Shown: positions 26,290 to 34,192, numbered from the stretch's first letter. The stretch: DNA of 64,000 bases from Sphingobacterium yanglingense (GCF_004363245.1 NZ_SNYV01000011.1:558001-622000), one strand, 5' to 3'. The notes: generated by a model from the sequence alone, not told the origin. Program-made: numbers and translations.

Positions 26290-26922
26290 ATGCGTGAGAT
26301 TACTTTCTTGGGGACGACATTACTCTTTCTGCTCCTTTTTTATTGGGCAACAGGGCAGGGGCGCAAATCATTGCTCATAAATGGCACATGGGCTATAGTA
26401 ATCAGTATCCTAAGCCTCGGAGATATCTTTAGTGCAAATCCTAAACTATTCTTAGCGGCGCTAATAGGCACTATCCTAGTTAACATTACCGTATATCGAG
26501 AGGAGAGAGGCACTCATTTCCGAGTGGCTCCTTTACTGATCATACAGTCGCTTCGCATTATTGTCGAACTTTACCTGTACAACCTATATCTAAATAAACT
26601 ACTTCCCAAAGTGATGACCTTCAGAGGAAGCAATTTTGATATCTTCATCGGTGTATCTGCACTTTTATTTCTACTCCTATATACATTTCGTAACGTGATA
26701 CTGCAGACGCCAGTTTTTATAATTTGGAATTACGTTGGGATATTGTCATTAGTTTCAGTCGTCGTTACCGGCGTACTTTCATCCCCAGTTCCTATACAGC
26801 AATTCGGGTTTGAACAGCCCAATACCGCCGTATTGGTATTTCCCTATGCCTTATTGCCGACTATAATCGTCCCCATAGCCATACATAGCCATCTGCTGCT
26901 ACTTCCGGCTTCAAGGCCGTAA
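26290..26922 (+). CDS. Polytopic membrane protein of unknown function
   Basis: A 210-residue protein with about six or seven hydrophobic helices (about residues 4-20, 28-45, 50-66, 80-100, 115-135, 143-163, 178-203). Conserved-looking polar bits are VYREERGTHFRV in a loop and NLYLNKLLPKVM. I recognise no family. A -7-like box TATATTTG lies at 26259-26266, 24 bases before the ATG. It is convergent with the DHFR-like gene. Confidence 0.6.
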   Translation: MREITFLGTTLLFLLLFYWATGQGRKSLLINGTWAIVISILSLGDIFSANPKLFLAALIGTILVNITVYREERGTHFRVAPLLIIQSLRIIVELYLYNLYLNKLLPKVMTFRGSNFDIFIGVSALLFLLLYTFRNVILQTPVFIIWNYVGILSLVSVVVTGVLSSPVPIQQFGFEQPNTAVLVFPYALLPTIIVPIAIHSHLLLLPASRP

Positions 26923-26936
26923 ACTGGATCGGAAAG

Positions 26937-27473
26937 CTATTGTCTTTTTCTTTTATAATACAGTTGTACTAGACCTGTATCAAATGTTTTCGCGTGGACC
27001 AGCTCCAGCAATTGTTCCGGTCTACCATCCTTAAATAACCGGGTACCATTGCCCAATAATATAGGGATAACTGAGATGGTCAATTCATCTACTAAATCCT
27101 CTTTTAATAAGGCATCAATCACTTCTGCTCCACCGTCGCAATAGATACCTTTTCCTGGTTTGGATCGCAGGTTTTCCAATAAATCGACCATGCTTCCGTC
27201 GTAATAAGTTGTGCGGCCAGAACTCGCTTTCGGATTTCTCGTGACTACATACACATCCCTATCCCCATTGTCATAGTAGGAGGGGCCAAGTGCTTTGATT
27301 ACATAATCATGCGTTTTTCTACCGATAATCAACGTGTCAATATCTGCGATAAAGTCAGCATAGCCATAATCTTCACCTGTCTTTTCGACCAGGCTTAAAA
27401 AGCTCAAATCATCATTGGGTTTGGCGATGTAACCATCGATACTAGAAGCGATATAAATTGATAATTTTCTCAT
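26937..27473 (-). CDS. Dihydrofolate reductase family protein (RibD C-terminal-like)
   Basis: A 178-residue NADPH-dependent reductase-like protein. Family signs: MRKLSIYIASSIDGYIA at the start, DTLIIGRKTHDYV near 47-60, DVYVVTRNP near 75, GKGIYCDGGAEVIDALLKEDLVDELTISVIPILLGNG (about 107-145) and FDTGLVQLYYKRK at the end. This is the YyaP/YwjB group of RibD-C-like proteins, not the true folate enzyme. It is the last host gene before the prophage attachment region. Confidence 0.9.
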   Translation of the reverse strand: MRKLSIYIASSIDGYIAKPNDDLSFLSLVEKTGEDYGYADFIADIDTLIIGRKTHDYVIKALGPSYYDNGDRDVYVVTRNPKASSGRTTYYDGSMVDLLENLRSKPGKGIYCDGGAEVIDALLKEDLVDELTISVIPILLGNGTRLFKDGRPEQLLELVHAKTFDTGLVQLYYKRKRQ

Positions 27474-27550
27474 GATTTGATGACATAGGATTTTCTACAA
27501 AGGTACTAAACTCTAGAAAATGTAAAGGAGTTTGTCGGAATTAAAACAAT

Positions 27551-27576
27551 AAAAGCCCAACTTTCGTTGAGCTTTT
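27551..27576 (-). terminator. Terminator beyond the first tmRNA-like 3' end
   Basis: On the minus strand: AAAAGCTCAAC, GAAA loop, GTTGGGCTTTT. It follows the first attachment-repeat copy as a terminator follows a tRNA or tmRNA. Confidence 0.7.
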
Positions 27577-27578
27577 AA

Positions 27579-27597
27579 TTGTGGAGCTGGAGAGATT
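27579..27597 (-). repeat. Attachment-site repeat, copy 1 (tmRNA 3'-end remnant)
   Basis: A 19-base direct repeat of 27719-27737. On the minus strand it reads AATCTCTCCAGCTCCACAA, the 3' T-stem and acceptor end of a tmRNA-like gene. The T-loop part (TTCGA) is not retained here. Confidence 0.7.
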
Positions 27598-27683
27598 GTT
27601 TGCGTCCCAACATCCCCGCACATAACCCTCAAAGAGAAATAGTTCGAACTCTCTATCCGAGTTCTCATCTCTCCTAAAGCAAC

Positions 27684-27716
27684 AAAACCGCTTTCAGACG
27701 AACTGAACGCGGTTTT
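27684..27716 (-). terminator. Terminator beyond the second tmRNA-like 3' end
   Basis: A 14-bp stem with one mismatch (AAAACCGCGTTCAG/CTGAAAGCGGTTTT in the minus sense) immediately downstream of attachment-repeat copy 2. Confidence 0.75.
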
Positions 27717-27718
27717 GC

Positions 27719-27745
27719 TTGTGGAGCTGGAGAGATTCGAACTCT
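27719..27745 (-). repeat. Attachment-site repeat, copy 2 (prophage left end, tmRNA 3' end)
   Basis: On the minus strand this has AGAG-TTCGAAT-CTCT (a T-stem-loop) followed by CCAGCTCCAC, the ending of bacterial tmRNA, whose 5' acceptor is GGGGCTG. The sequence further into the phage does not continue as tmRNA, so this is a 3'-end duplicate left by integration into ssrA. Its first 19 bases repeat copy 1, 140 bases to the left. Confidence 0.7.
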
Positions 27746-27860
27746 TCAACCGAAGCGCTATATTTTCTTAACTTTCTGATAATGATTTCTTTGTCTAAAA
27801 CTGGATTAAGCTTTTTTGCTAAATTTTGACTCATATTGTCCGGTATTTGTCAGGTTATTC

Positions 27861-28223
27861 TTAGTCTTTTGCGTAGAAATCTCGAACTAACTTCTTGATA
27901 ATCTGATCTTGTTTTTCAACTTTTTGTTTTAATAAATCAACTTCATTTTTTAAGGCTGTGGTTACTGTGAGGAGGTTTTCGTCTTTTCCACTTTCTACTC
28001 TTTTTCCTTTGCCTTCATAAAACCATTCGTAAGACATATCGAACTTTTTGCGCAGAATACTAACTTCGGTTAGTGTGATCCGCCGCGATCCGTTTTCTAC
28101 CTTATTAATCCAGCTCTTAGTTTTTCCTAGCGCTTCGCCCAGCTCTTCCTGGGTCAAGTTTTCAGCAAGTCGAAAAGCTTTAAACCTTTTGGCTTCGTCA
28201 GTTATTAAATTTTCCATTATCAT
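27861..28223 (-). CDS. Phage HTH protein with C-terminal coiled coil
   Basis: A 120-residue protein. A Cro/C1-type HTH fills residues about 13-65 (FRLAENLTQEELGEALGKTKSWINKVENGSR, then a recognition of EVSILRKKFDMSYEWFYEG). The last 35 residues (LKNEVDLLKQKVEKQDQIIKKLV) form a coiled coil likely to dimerise. The ATG at 28223 is preferred to the TTG at 28226. It is the last gene of the leftward repressor unit and overlaps a 53-residue gene by 26 bases. It may be a second switch regulator. Confidence 0.78.
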   Translation of the reverse strand: MIMENLITDEAKRFKAFRLAENLTQEELGEALGKTKSWINKVENGSRRITLTEVSILRKKFDMSYEWFYEGKGKRVESGKDENLLTVTTALKNEVDLLKQKVEKQDQIIKKLVRDFYAKD

Positions 28224-28359
28224 CAAGTTTTACTATTATTTTATTTCCGACCTCTTTCACAAGATCTTTCTCCAGGTCCTTTTGAGTGATCTCTCTCTTG
28301 ACCTTATGGGACTGTATCGATATACCATCCCTTTTCAAATTTTTGAGTTTATCTGACAT
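28198..28359 (-). CDS. Small basic phage protein
   Basis: 53 residues, rich in Lys and Asp, no recognised domain. It starts 22 bases after the repressor stop and overlaps the start of the HTH gene by 26 bases, so it fills an otherwise empty gap in a compact leftward operon. Could be spurious. Confidence 0.5.
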   Translation of the reverse strand: MSDKLKNLKRDGISIQSHKVKREITQKDLEKDLVKEVGNKIIVKLDDNGKFNN

Positions 28360-28381
28360 CTATGATCTTGCGAGGTCTTAA

Positions 28382-29173
28382 TTATTTCTTTCTCTTTTGA
28401 TGAACCTCTACGATGCTGAATATTTGATAAACGTCATCTAAGCTTATTTCCCTGTCAGGGTATAGATCCTTGTTCTCATTTAAAGAGTGAATCGTCAATA
28501 TTCCTTCCTCAACATTGTGCTTAAGGATTCTTTTGATCAAGATCCCTTCACGGTGTACAATGACATAATCCCTGAAAGCGTGTGTATGTAGATGGGAAAG
28601 CCAGTGCGGTCGGATGATCTCACGTCCAGTTACTATATTCCCATGATATATATTGTCTTCTATTAAATCTTGATTAGTGGTCGTCATGCTGTCCCCAACA
28701 GCAACGAAAGATTGGTAATTTCCTTTATGGTATTTATTCACAAAAATAGGGTGGGTTGGTAGTTCTTCTATATATTCGGGATCCTTGTAGCCCGATAAGT
28801 AGCCGGCATAAGCATATTCGTCAACGAGAGGTGTAAGCATAAGCATGGTCCCGTTGCCGATATCTATAAATTTATTATGGGAGATGTCTTCATCTACTTG
28901 AAAAATTTCACTGATAGATTGAGCGTTCACATCATTTTGTAGTTTGAAAATAGGCAGCTCACCATTTTCTAGCCATTCCATTCTAACTTTGTAATAATTA
29001 CTAAGTGATATTAAGAATTTCGAAGTGATATTATTGTTGCCCTTTTCTATCTCAGAAATAGCAGACTGAGTGTATTTTATTGGCTGGCCGAACATTCGTT
29101 GATTGAGTTTAAGATGCTCCTTACGAAGCTCTATCAATCTTTCGCGAATATTATTTTGCTGAATATCAGTCAT
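28382..29173 (-). CDS. Phage repressor, HTH plus S24/LexA-type self-cleaving domain
   Basis: 263 residues. HTH lies at about 33-55 (KYTQSAISEIEKGNNNITSK). The C-terminal S24 peptidase has a cleavage-site-like AYAGYLSGY (Ala123-Gly124), the nucleophile Ser162 in VAVGDSM and the general-base Lys214 in GILIKRI. Such repressors hold the lytic promoter shut and cut themselves when RecA is activated by DNA damage. The start at 29173 is chosen because it follows the operators; an upstream in-frame extension would run through them and encode a membrane-like stretch. It is divergent from the Cro-like gene, with four operator-like palindromes in and beside the gap. Confidence 0.92.
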   Translation of the reverse strand: MTDIQQNNIRERLIELRKEHLKLNQRMFGQPIKYTQSAISEIEKGNNNITSKFLISLSNYYKVRMEWLENGELPIFKLQNDVNAQSISEIFQVDEDISHNKFIDIGNGTMLMLTPLVDEYAYAGYLSGYKDPEYIEELPTHPIFVNKYHKGNYQSFVAVGDSMTTTNQDLIEDNIYHGNIVTGREIIRPHWLSHLHTHAFRDYVIVHREGILIKRILKHNVEEGILTIHSLNENKDLYPDREISLDDVYQIFSIVEVHQKRKK

Positions 29174-29177
29174 TTGT

Positions 29178-29310
29178 ATGATTAAATGATAATTTTGAAT
29201 AAAATATATCATTGAATGTTTTGAATTATCACTCAATGATATTAATTTTGTTATCAGAAATGATAGCAGAATTGAAAACAAAAATAGCAAAATATATGCC
29301 ATTAAATGAT
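29178..29310. promoter_or_regulatory. Four repressor operators (ATCATTnAATGAT)
   Basis: Near-palindromic 13-mers at 29178-29190 (ATGATTAAATGAT), 29208-29220 (ATCATTGAATGTT), 29228-29240 (ATCACTCAATGAT) and 29298-29310 (GCCATTAAATGAT). Consensus ATCATTnAATGAT. A weaker ATCAGAAATGAT lies at 29253-29264. Two copies overlap the -33/-7 region of the rightward promoter. Confidence 0.7.
29220..29250 (+). promoter_or_regulatory. Rightward lytic promoter of the phage switch
   Basis: TTTG (29220-29223), exactly 19 bases, TAATTTTG (29243-29250): a full match to the Bacteroidetes consensus. One operator-like palindrome abuts the -33 box and another fills the spacer, so repressor binding would block it. 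Confidence 0.75.
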
Positions 29311-29511
29311 ATGAGACTACGTGAAAGTGTTATCGGAGTGATAAAAAGTGATAATAATATTAAAACTAAACTAGCATTATCATTGAATAAAAGCTATCCT
29401 ACGATACAACGTTACATCAATAATAATGATGTAATGTTAACTACTGCAAGCGCAATGGAAGTTCTTAGAAGTGAGTTGCAGCTAACAAATGAAGAGTTGT
29501 TAAATAATTAA
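29260..29511 (+). CDS. Cro-like small DNA-binding protein
   Basis: 83 residues from the ATG at 29260, or 71 from the ATG at 29296. The core IKTKLALSLNKSYPTIQRYINNND is a compact HTH. It is the first gene of the rightward operon and opposes the S24 repressor across shared operators, the position of cro. From 29260 the message would be almost leaderless; 29296 has an A-rich stretch in front, more usual for this phylum. The choice of start is open. Confidence 0.7.
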   Translation: MIAELKTKIAKYMPLNDMRLRESVIGVIKSDNNIKTKLALSLNKSYPTIQRYINNNDVMLTTASAMEVLRSELQLTNEELLNN

Positions 29512-29513
29512 AT

Positions 29514-29544
29514 AAAAAAGCCCAACGTTCGGACCGTTGAGCTC
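29514..29544. terminator. Hairpin after the Cro-like gene
   Basis: Stem GCCCAACG/CGTTGAGC (one mismatch), preceded by an A-run. On the minus strand it would be a good terminator (T-run after the stem); on the plus strand it lacks a T-run and may attenuate early transcription. Confidence 0.5.
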
Positions 29545-29565
29545 AAAAATTAAATTTTTCATATT

Positions 29566-29883
29566 ATGAATACAAATGTAACAAAACCTATCAGTTTGCA
29601 AAAACTGACCTACAGTGACATTGTCCAAAATCTTGGTCATGTTAGTTTTGGAAACTACTACTTACCGGAGAATGACGATTCCTGCACGACAGTAAATAAC
29701 GAATATTCTTTCGAAAGATGGAAGAGTAGAATAGCTTGTAGATATCCAAATGCTGTAGTCGAACTAAATCCCGAAGGTAGTTGGTCAAAACGGGTTATTC
29801 TGATCGATAAATCTTTTGACTATGATAAGAATCTGTTAACGGGAATCAAATCGCAGATTGCTTATGAGGATAGCATACACTAA
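29566..29883 (+). CDS. Hypothetical early phage protein
   Basis: 105 residues, no recognised domain. Polar, with SFERWKSRIACRYPNAVVELNPEGSW in the middle. It starts 22 bases after the hairpin following the Cro-like gene and is probably in the same early transcript. Confidence 0.6.
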   Translation: MNTNVTKPISLQKLTYSDIVQNLGHVSFGNYYLPENDDSCTTVNNEYSFERWKSRIACRYPNAVVELNPEGSWSKRVILIDKSFDYDKNLLTGIKSQIAYEDSIH

Positions 29884-30004
29884 GTGGGATCAGGAGCCAG
29901 TAAGAGCTACAACCCCATCAAAAAGAGAGTTTATCGAAGCTTTCAAAACCGAGTTTATTATCAAACACAATTTAAAATTTAAGAAATCCAAAAGATGTGG
30001 TTAA
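29864..30004 (+). CDS. Small early phage protein
   Basis: 46 residues, basic, beginning MRIAYTKWDQEPVRATTPSK. It overlaps the previous gene by 20 bases and the next by 10, filling the only gap between them; such tight packing favours it being real. No recognised domain. Confidence 0.45.
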   Translation: MRIAYTKWDQEPVRATTPSKREFIEAFKTEFIIKHNLKFKKSKRCG

Positions 30005-30246
30005 TCCTTTTTTTGATAGTGATGTTCAGCGCGAAAGCTTATGTCACATACCTGATATTCAAAATTCTGTTTAAGCCTAAGAAAGTTCCGTTTTCGGATC
30101 GAAGGGCACAATCAGAAAGAAGAAAGCAATTTCGTACTTATTCGGAATACAAAAAATGTAAGGAGTCGGAAAGAGTTGAAAAGCTAAATGAAGAAATCAA
30201 AAATATCCTTACAGATCGAGAAACAAAAATATATCACACTTTATAA
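29995..30246 (+). CDS. Small single-pass membrane protein
   Basis: 83 residues: one N-terminal transmembrane helix (about 2-25) followed by a highly charged cytoplasmic tail (SDRRAQSERRKQFR). Unknown function; lies directly before recT. Confidence 0.55.
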   Translation: MWLILFLIVMFSAKAYVTYLIFKILFKPKKVPFSDRRAQSERRKQFRTYSEYKKCKESERVEKLNEEIKNILTDRETKIYHTL

Positions 30247-30256
30247 TTAAATCAAT

Positions 30257-31264
30257 ATGTCAAATCAAACTCAAAACTTAGTAAAGGTGCTACAAAGCGC
30301 AAAGCCTGCTGAAATTGTAGAGATTGATGCAGTAAAAGAAAAGTTTATCGCGATGCACAACGCTATACACGGTAGCGATAAAGGTGAAATGATTTACCAC
30401 AAGGAGGCATTTAATTTTAAAAAACAATTGGCTGAGACTCCCGGCTTGAAAGAGTGTTCACAACTTTCCTTATACGGCGTATTTCTTGATATAAATGTCA
30501 ACGGCCTATCGCTAGAACAAGGTTCAAAGCCTGATTGCTACATTATTGCCAAGAGTCATAAAACGGGGAAAAAGGATGCTCAAAATAAGGACATCTATGA
30601 GAAACGTGCGTCATTGCAGGTGTCTCCATACGGAGAATTAAAGCTTCGTATGCGTGCTGGTCAAGTTAAGTATGCTGATAACCCTGTGATTGTTTACGAT
30701 TGTGACACTTTCGAAATCGGCTTGAATGAACGTGGTAAGCAGGTTGTATTAGCTTATAAAAAAATGTCTAATCGTCCTGAAGGTGCAAAGATAGTAGCTT
30801 CTTTCGTTCGTATCGAGCGCCCTGACGGTTCATATGAAATGCCTTATCTCGATCAAGACGATATTCAACGGTTAAAGGGATATTCTGAGCGTCAAAACTC
30901 AAAATGGGACGATGTGCAAAAAAAGAAGGTGCCAGGAAAGGCCAACGCTCTTTATACGTCAAACGGTGGTCAGATCGACACTGGGTTCTTAGCAGCGAAA
31001 ACAATCAAGCACGCTTTTTCAACTTATCCTAAAGTGCCGACAGGGAAGTTCTCTTCATTGCAAGAAGAATTCAATCATACTGAAATCGATTATGGTATTG
31101 ATCCCGAAGCTTACACTGCAGGTTTAACCGAGGATGTAGAACATGTCGAAGTGAAGGACGAACCATCATTTGACGATTTCGACAAAGCTGTCGAAGATGC
31201 TCAAGTAATGGAAGAAGTTGAAACCACCCAGGTAGAAAATGACTGTGACGAACCTGAATTTTAG
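30257..31264 (+). CDS. recT: RecT-family single-strand annealing protein
   Basis: 335 residues. The RecT core spans about residues 40-240: CSQLSLYGVFLDINVNGLSLEQG, YIIAKSHK, LQVSPYGELKLRMRAGQVKYADNPVIVYDCDTFEIG and the C-terminal AAKTIKHAF with acidic tail. It anneals single strands during phage recombination, normally with an exonuclease partner; here a PDDEXK nuclease lies 3 kb downstream. The acidic C-terminus (DDFDKAVEDAQVMEEVE) is typical. Confidence 0.9.
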   Translation: MSNQTQNLVKVLQSAKPAEIVEIDAVKEKFIAMHNAIHGSDKGEMIYHKEAFNFKKQLAETPGLKECSQLSLYGVFLDINVNGLSLEQGSKPDCYIIAKSHKTGKKDAQNKDIYEKRASLQVSPYGELKLRMRAGQVKYADNPVIVYDCDTFEIGLNERGKQVVLAYKKMSNRPEGAKIVASFVRIERPDGSYEMPYLDQDDIQRLKGYSERQNSKWDDVQKKKVPGKANALYTSNGGQIDTGFLAAKTIKHAFSTYPKVPTGKFSSLQEEFNHTEIDYGIDPEAYTAGLTEDVEHVEVKDEPSFDDFDKAVEDAQVMEEVETTQVENDCDEPEF

Positions 31265-31272
31265 CAGTCAGG

Positions 31273-31296
31273 TAGACTAAACAGAAACTTTGTACA
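31273..31296. promoter_or_regulatory. Dispersed phage inverted repeat, copy 1
   Basis: TAGACTA-N10-TTGTACA, 9 bases after recT and 37 bases before the next gene. Diverged member of the TAGACAA-N10-TTGTCTA family. Confidence 0.6.
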
Positions 31297-31332
31297 CAAA
31301 TATTTATCAAATCATATTAAAAAATTAAAACT

Positions 31333-31614
31333 ATGAATAGTTTATTAGTAACACCAGTGAACAATGAAAATTCAATACCTAAGGCGTTAGGTATATCCAA
31401 TGAAAGACAGGAAGAATTGCAAGGTATTATAAGCAATGAGTTTAAGCAAAAAAAACCTGTTACGGCGATTATGTCAAGTTTATCGAACATTGTTTTAAAC
31501 GCTAACGAACTTGCTTTTGTTAATTTTAAAATTGGGACAGTTATAGCGGAGCTAAAAAACGCTGCATCAAACCCAATGGCATTACTTGCTGCAGTGATGG
31601 GAGGGCGTGGATAA
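31333..31614 (+). CDS. Hypothetical phage protein
   Basis: 93 residues, mostly helical, no domain recognised; contains LGISNERQEELQGIISNEF and ends with a Gly-rich tail MGGRG. Overlaps the next gene by one base, so translation is likely coupled to the coiled-coil protein. Confidence 0.6.
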   Translation: MNSLLVTPVNNENSIPKALGISNERQEELQGIISNEFKQKKPVTAIMSSLSNIVLNANELAFVNFKIGTVIAELKNAASNPMALLAAVMGGRG

Positions 31615-32831
31615 TGGAAGCAACTTTAAATAAAGAATTGATCAAATTCGAAGAAGTTAATTCGACTTTGATGACCGCTGAAAGCGTGTTAATGGCAAAT
31701 AGATCTTTGTTTGAAAAAGCAGAGGCTAAAGCGAAATCCTTGCTCGATACAGTAGAAGCCGAAGGTATGTCGGATGGTATCGACGAAGAGATCAATAAAT
31801 GGCAATTAAACGCAAAGAAGGCATTAGAGATCAATAATGAGAGACGCGCACCGATTACTCAGATCCTTACAAAGATTGCTAGTGAGTTCACCAGTCTTGA
31901 AAACCCGTTGAATTCTCAAAAGCCTGATAGTTACTACAGCAAATTGCAACTTCATCGTAACGGATGGGCCAAGCAAAAGGCCGATATTCAGAAGGCTAAA
32001 GAAGCTGAAATTCTAAAGCAACAGAACATTGCTAAAGAACTAAATGAGCTTAAAGCAGAGGCAGAAAAGCAGATAAGAGCCAACTATAATAAGAAATTGT
32101 TTGCTTTCAAGTCACACGTATCAAGCCTCGTCAACAATGCAACTTTGGAAACTTTTCAAGAAGTCACAACGAAGATCAAAGATGTTAAGATTGATTATCC
32201 TCGCGAGGCTTTCAATAAGCTTGAATGCTCTTTGTTTCCTATATATGCTGACACAACAACAGTTGACGGAATTATAGACGATGCGCACAAGAGCTTATAC
32301 AATGAGTTATCAGCAAATTTCCGTGAGAATATGGAAGTCGACAAGCAGAATGCTTTAGATCAGCTTCCTAGTCGAAAAAAGGAACTTGAATTATTGGCAA
32401 AAGCAAATGCAGAAGAGGCGGAGAAAATCAGATTGCAAGCGGAAAAGCGTCAAAAAGCTCAAGAAGTTCTTTTAAAAAAAGAACAAGAAGAAAAAGCCAA
32501 AGCGGACGAAGCGAAACTTCAAGCCGATCAGCAATTAAACAATGCTCAAACACTCTTCGATACTGCAAGTCAGCTTGCAGAAGTTAAAGAATCAGCTGGA
32601 AAAACTAAAACTTCTTATGTTATTGAGGTTGTTGATGCTGCTGGATGGGGCGCGGTGTTCATGTTCTTCTTTGAAAAGGTAGGGATGACATTAGATGTCG
32701 AGACATTTGGCAAAAAGACTATGAACCAAATGAAAAAGGAGTTGGAGAAAATTGCGAACACCACTTCTGAAAAGCTTGATCATCCGAAAGTGAGATACAT
32801 TGAAGATGTAAAAGCAGTAGTAACAAAATAA
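31614..32831 (+). CDS. Coiled-coil phage protein of the RecT module (DUF1351-like)
   Basis: 405 residues. Long heptad regions rich in Glu, Lys and Ala at about 115-160 and 250-320. A C-terminal globular part (VIEVVDAAGWGAVFMFFFEKVG...) may be a separate domain. The layout resembles DUF1351-type proteins that lie beside recT in many phages, though the family call is not certain. Probably a partner of the annealing system. Confidence 0.6.
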   Translation: MEATLNKELIKFEEVNSTLMTAESVLMANRSLFEKAEAKAKSLLDTVEAEGMSDGIDEEINKWQLNAKKALEINNERRAPITQILTKIASEFTSLENPLNSQKPDSYYSKLQLHRNGWAKQKADIQKAKEAEILKQQNIAKELNELKAEAEKQIRANYNKKLFAFKSHVSSLVNNATLETFQEVTTKIKDVKIDYPREAFNKLECSLFPIYADTTTVDGIIDDAHKSLYNELSANFRENMEVDKQNALDQLPSRKKELELLAKANAEEAEKIRLQAEKRQKAQEVLLKKEQEEKAKADEAKLQADQQLNNAQTLFDTASQLAEVKESAGKTKTSYVIEVVDAAGWGAVFMFFFEKVGMTLDVETFGKKTMNQMKKELEKIANTTSEKLDHPKVRYIEDVKAVVTK

Positions 32832-32849
32832 GGGGGTGAAATTCCCCCT
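32831..32849 (+). terminator. GC-rich hairpin after the coiled-coil gene
   Basis: AGGGGG-tgaaatt-CCCCCT overlapping the stop codon of the preceding gene. No T-run follows, so it may slow RNA decay or attenuate rather than terminate. Confidence 0.5.
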
Positions 32850-32873
32850 AATCAAAACCTAACAATAAAATCC

Positions 32874-33107
32874 ATGATAGATGTTGAAGGCGCGGAGCGT
32901 ATGCTTCTAAAGACAACCATTCTAGTCATCAAGACTAGATTACAAGTAAGAAATTACTTTGTGACCATCGAAAAGGATCTTCCAGGAGGTCACCAAATCA
33001 GATTAAGTACAGGTAGTGTAATTAATCTATCAACCAAGGGCAAAATAGTCCTTCAGGGTAAACCTGACAACGAGTTAAAAGAAATGTTGGGCTTTTTAAG
33101 GGATTAG
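32874..33107 (+). CDS. Hypothetical phage protein
   Basis: 77 residues, mixed beta-like, no known domain (VRNYFVTIEKDLPGGHQIRLSTGSVINLSTKGK). Stands 2 bases before the next gene. Confidence 0.55.
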   Translation: MIDVEGAERMLLKTTILVIKTRLQVRNYFVTIEKDLPGGHQIRLSTGSVINLSTKGKIVLQGKPDNELKEMLGFLRD

Positions 33108-33109
33108 AA

Positions 33110-33376
33110 ATGAGTAGATACAGACATCGATCAACAGCAATTAATGGGGTTATTCTATTCTTGCAAAGAAATTATAGACACGCTGACATTGTTCAGGAAA
33201 TGCTTAAAAGCGGACGTTTGATAGGCGTCAATGAATTTATGAGAAGCTACCGATTAAGCAGAGGGAATAATCCTTCTAATAACTGCGATAAGAACGCTAT
33301 TTACATTCAAAATGATTTCAAATCATTTATTCAATACTGCAAAAAAGAGCTAGTAAACAGATCAATTAGGGCTTAG
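33110..33376 (+). CDS. Hypothetical phage protein
   Basis: 88 residues, basic, no recognised domain; NGVILFLQRNYRHADIVQEMLKSGR looks helical. Part of the run of small early genes. Confidence 0.55.
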   Translation: MSRYRHRSTAINGVILFLQRNYRHADIVQEMLKSGRLIGVNEFMRSYRLSRGNNPSNNCDKNAIYIQNDFKSFIQYCKKELVNRSIRA

Positions 33377-33379
33377 CAT

Positions 33380-33592
33380 ATGACGATTTACTACAAAGTC
33401 ATTATCAAATGGCAGAAATATCCAATGAATGATTGTATAGACAAAAAGTACTGTCTTTTCTCTTATTCAAAAAGGAAGTTTAAAGCTATTGAGGGGCTTG
33501 AAATGGATTCAAATACCTCAATTCAGGAAAAGATTGATTACCTGAAATTAAAGTTAAAAGTTAGAAAAATTCAAATAGAAAAAATTAAATAG
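33380..33592 (+). CDS. Hypothetical phage protein
   Basis: 70 residues, very basic, no recognised domain (starts MTIYYKVIIKWQKYPMNDCI). Two bases before the next gene. Confidence 0.5.
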   Translation: MTIYYKVIIKWQKYPMNDCIDKKYCLFSYSKRKFKAIEGLEMDSNTSIQEKIDYLKLKLKVRKIQIEKIK

Positions 33593-33594
33593 TT

Positions 33595-34185
33595 ATGGGG
33601 TGTGATATTCATATTTATGTAGAATATAAAACGCGAATAAAAGATTCGTGGAATATTGGTGATTACTTTATCAAGACAGAGAATTTTGACAGCAAAAATG
33701 GATTTGAAAGGATTGAAATTCATGGAAATCGGGACTATTCTTTATTTACAACTTTGGCAGGTGTAAGAGATTATTCGGGGCGAGTTGTACCGGTTGCGGA
33801 ACCTAAGGGATTACCTTCAGATCTTTCAGCTTTTGTGAAATCTGAAGCTATTAGTTATGATAGTGACGGTCACACTCACTCTTGGTTAACACTGAAAGAA
33901 TTGAAGCAGTATCAATCGACCGAACCGACAATTAGTTATTCAGGACTTCTAAGCAAGGATCAACAAAGGTCTTTAGACAAATACGGTATTTTGCCTAATA
34001 GTTGGTGTCAGGGTACGAATCAAGAAGGTTATGAAAGAAGGGAATGGTCAGAAAATAATGAATCTTTAATCCCTTTAATTGAAAAATTGGAACAGAGAGC
34101 TAAAGAGCTGTTTTCTTCATCATGCGAAAGATATGATTCCTCATGCGAGTCGAATATTCGAATTGTATTTTGGTTTGATAACTAG
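33595..34185 (+). CDS. MGCDIH-type phage protein
   Basis: 196 residues beginning MGCDIHIYVEYKT with FTTLAGVRDYSG near 55 and a WLTLKELKQY segment. Proteins with this start recur in unrelated phages and have no established function; the conserved Cys, Asp and His at the N-terminus suggest a metal site. Overlaps nothing; the nuclease gene begins 8 bases later. Confidence 0.65.
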   Translation: MGCDIHIYVEYKTRIKDSWNIGDYFIKTENFDSKNGFERIEIHGNRDYSLFTTLAGVRDYSGRVVPVAEPKGLPSDLSAFVKSEAISYDSDGHTHSWLTLKELKQYQSTEPTISYSGLLSKDQQRSLDKYGILPNSWCQGTNQEGYERREWSENNESLIPLIEKLEQRAKELFSSSCERYDSSCESNIRIVFWFDN

Positions 34186-34192
34186 ATTTAAA

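Noticed and set aside
27513..27749. Minus-strand frame across both attachment repeats
   Set aside because: It runs through two terminators and tmRNA-like sequence; not a gene.
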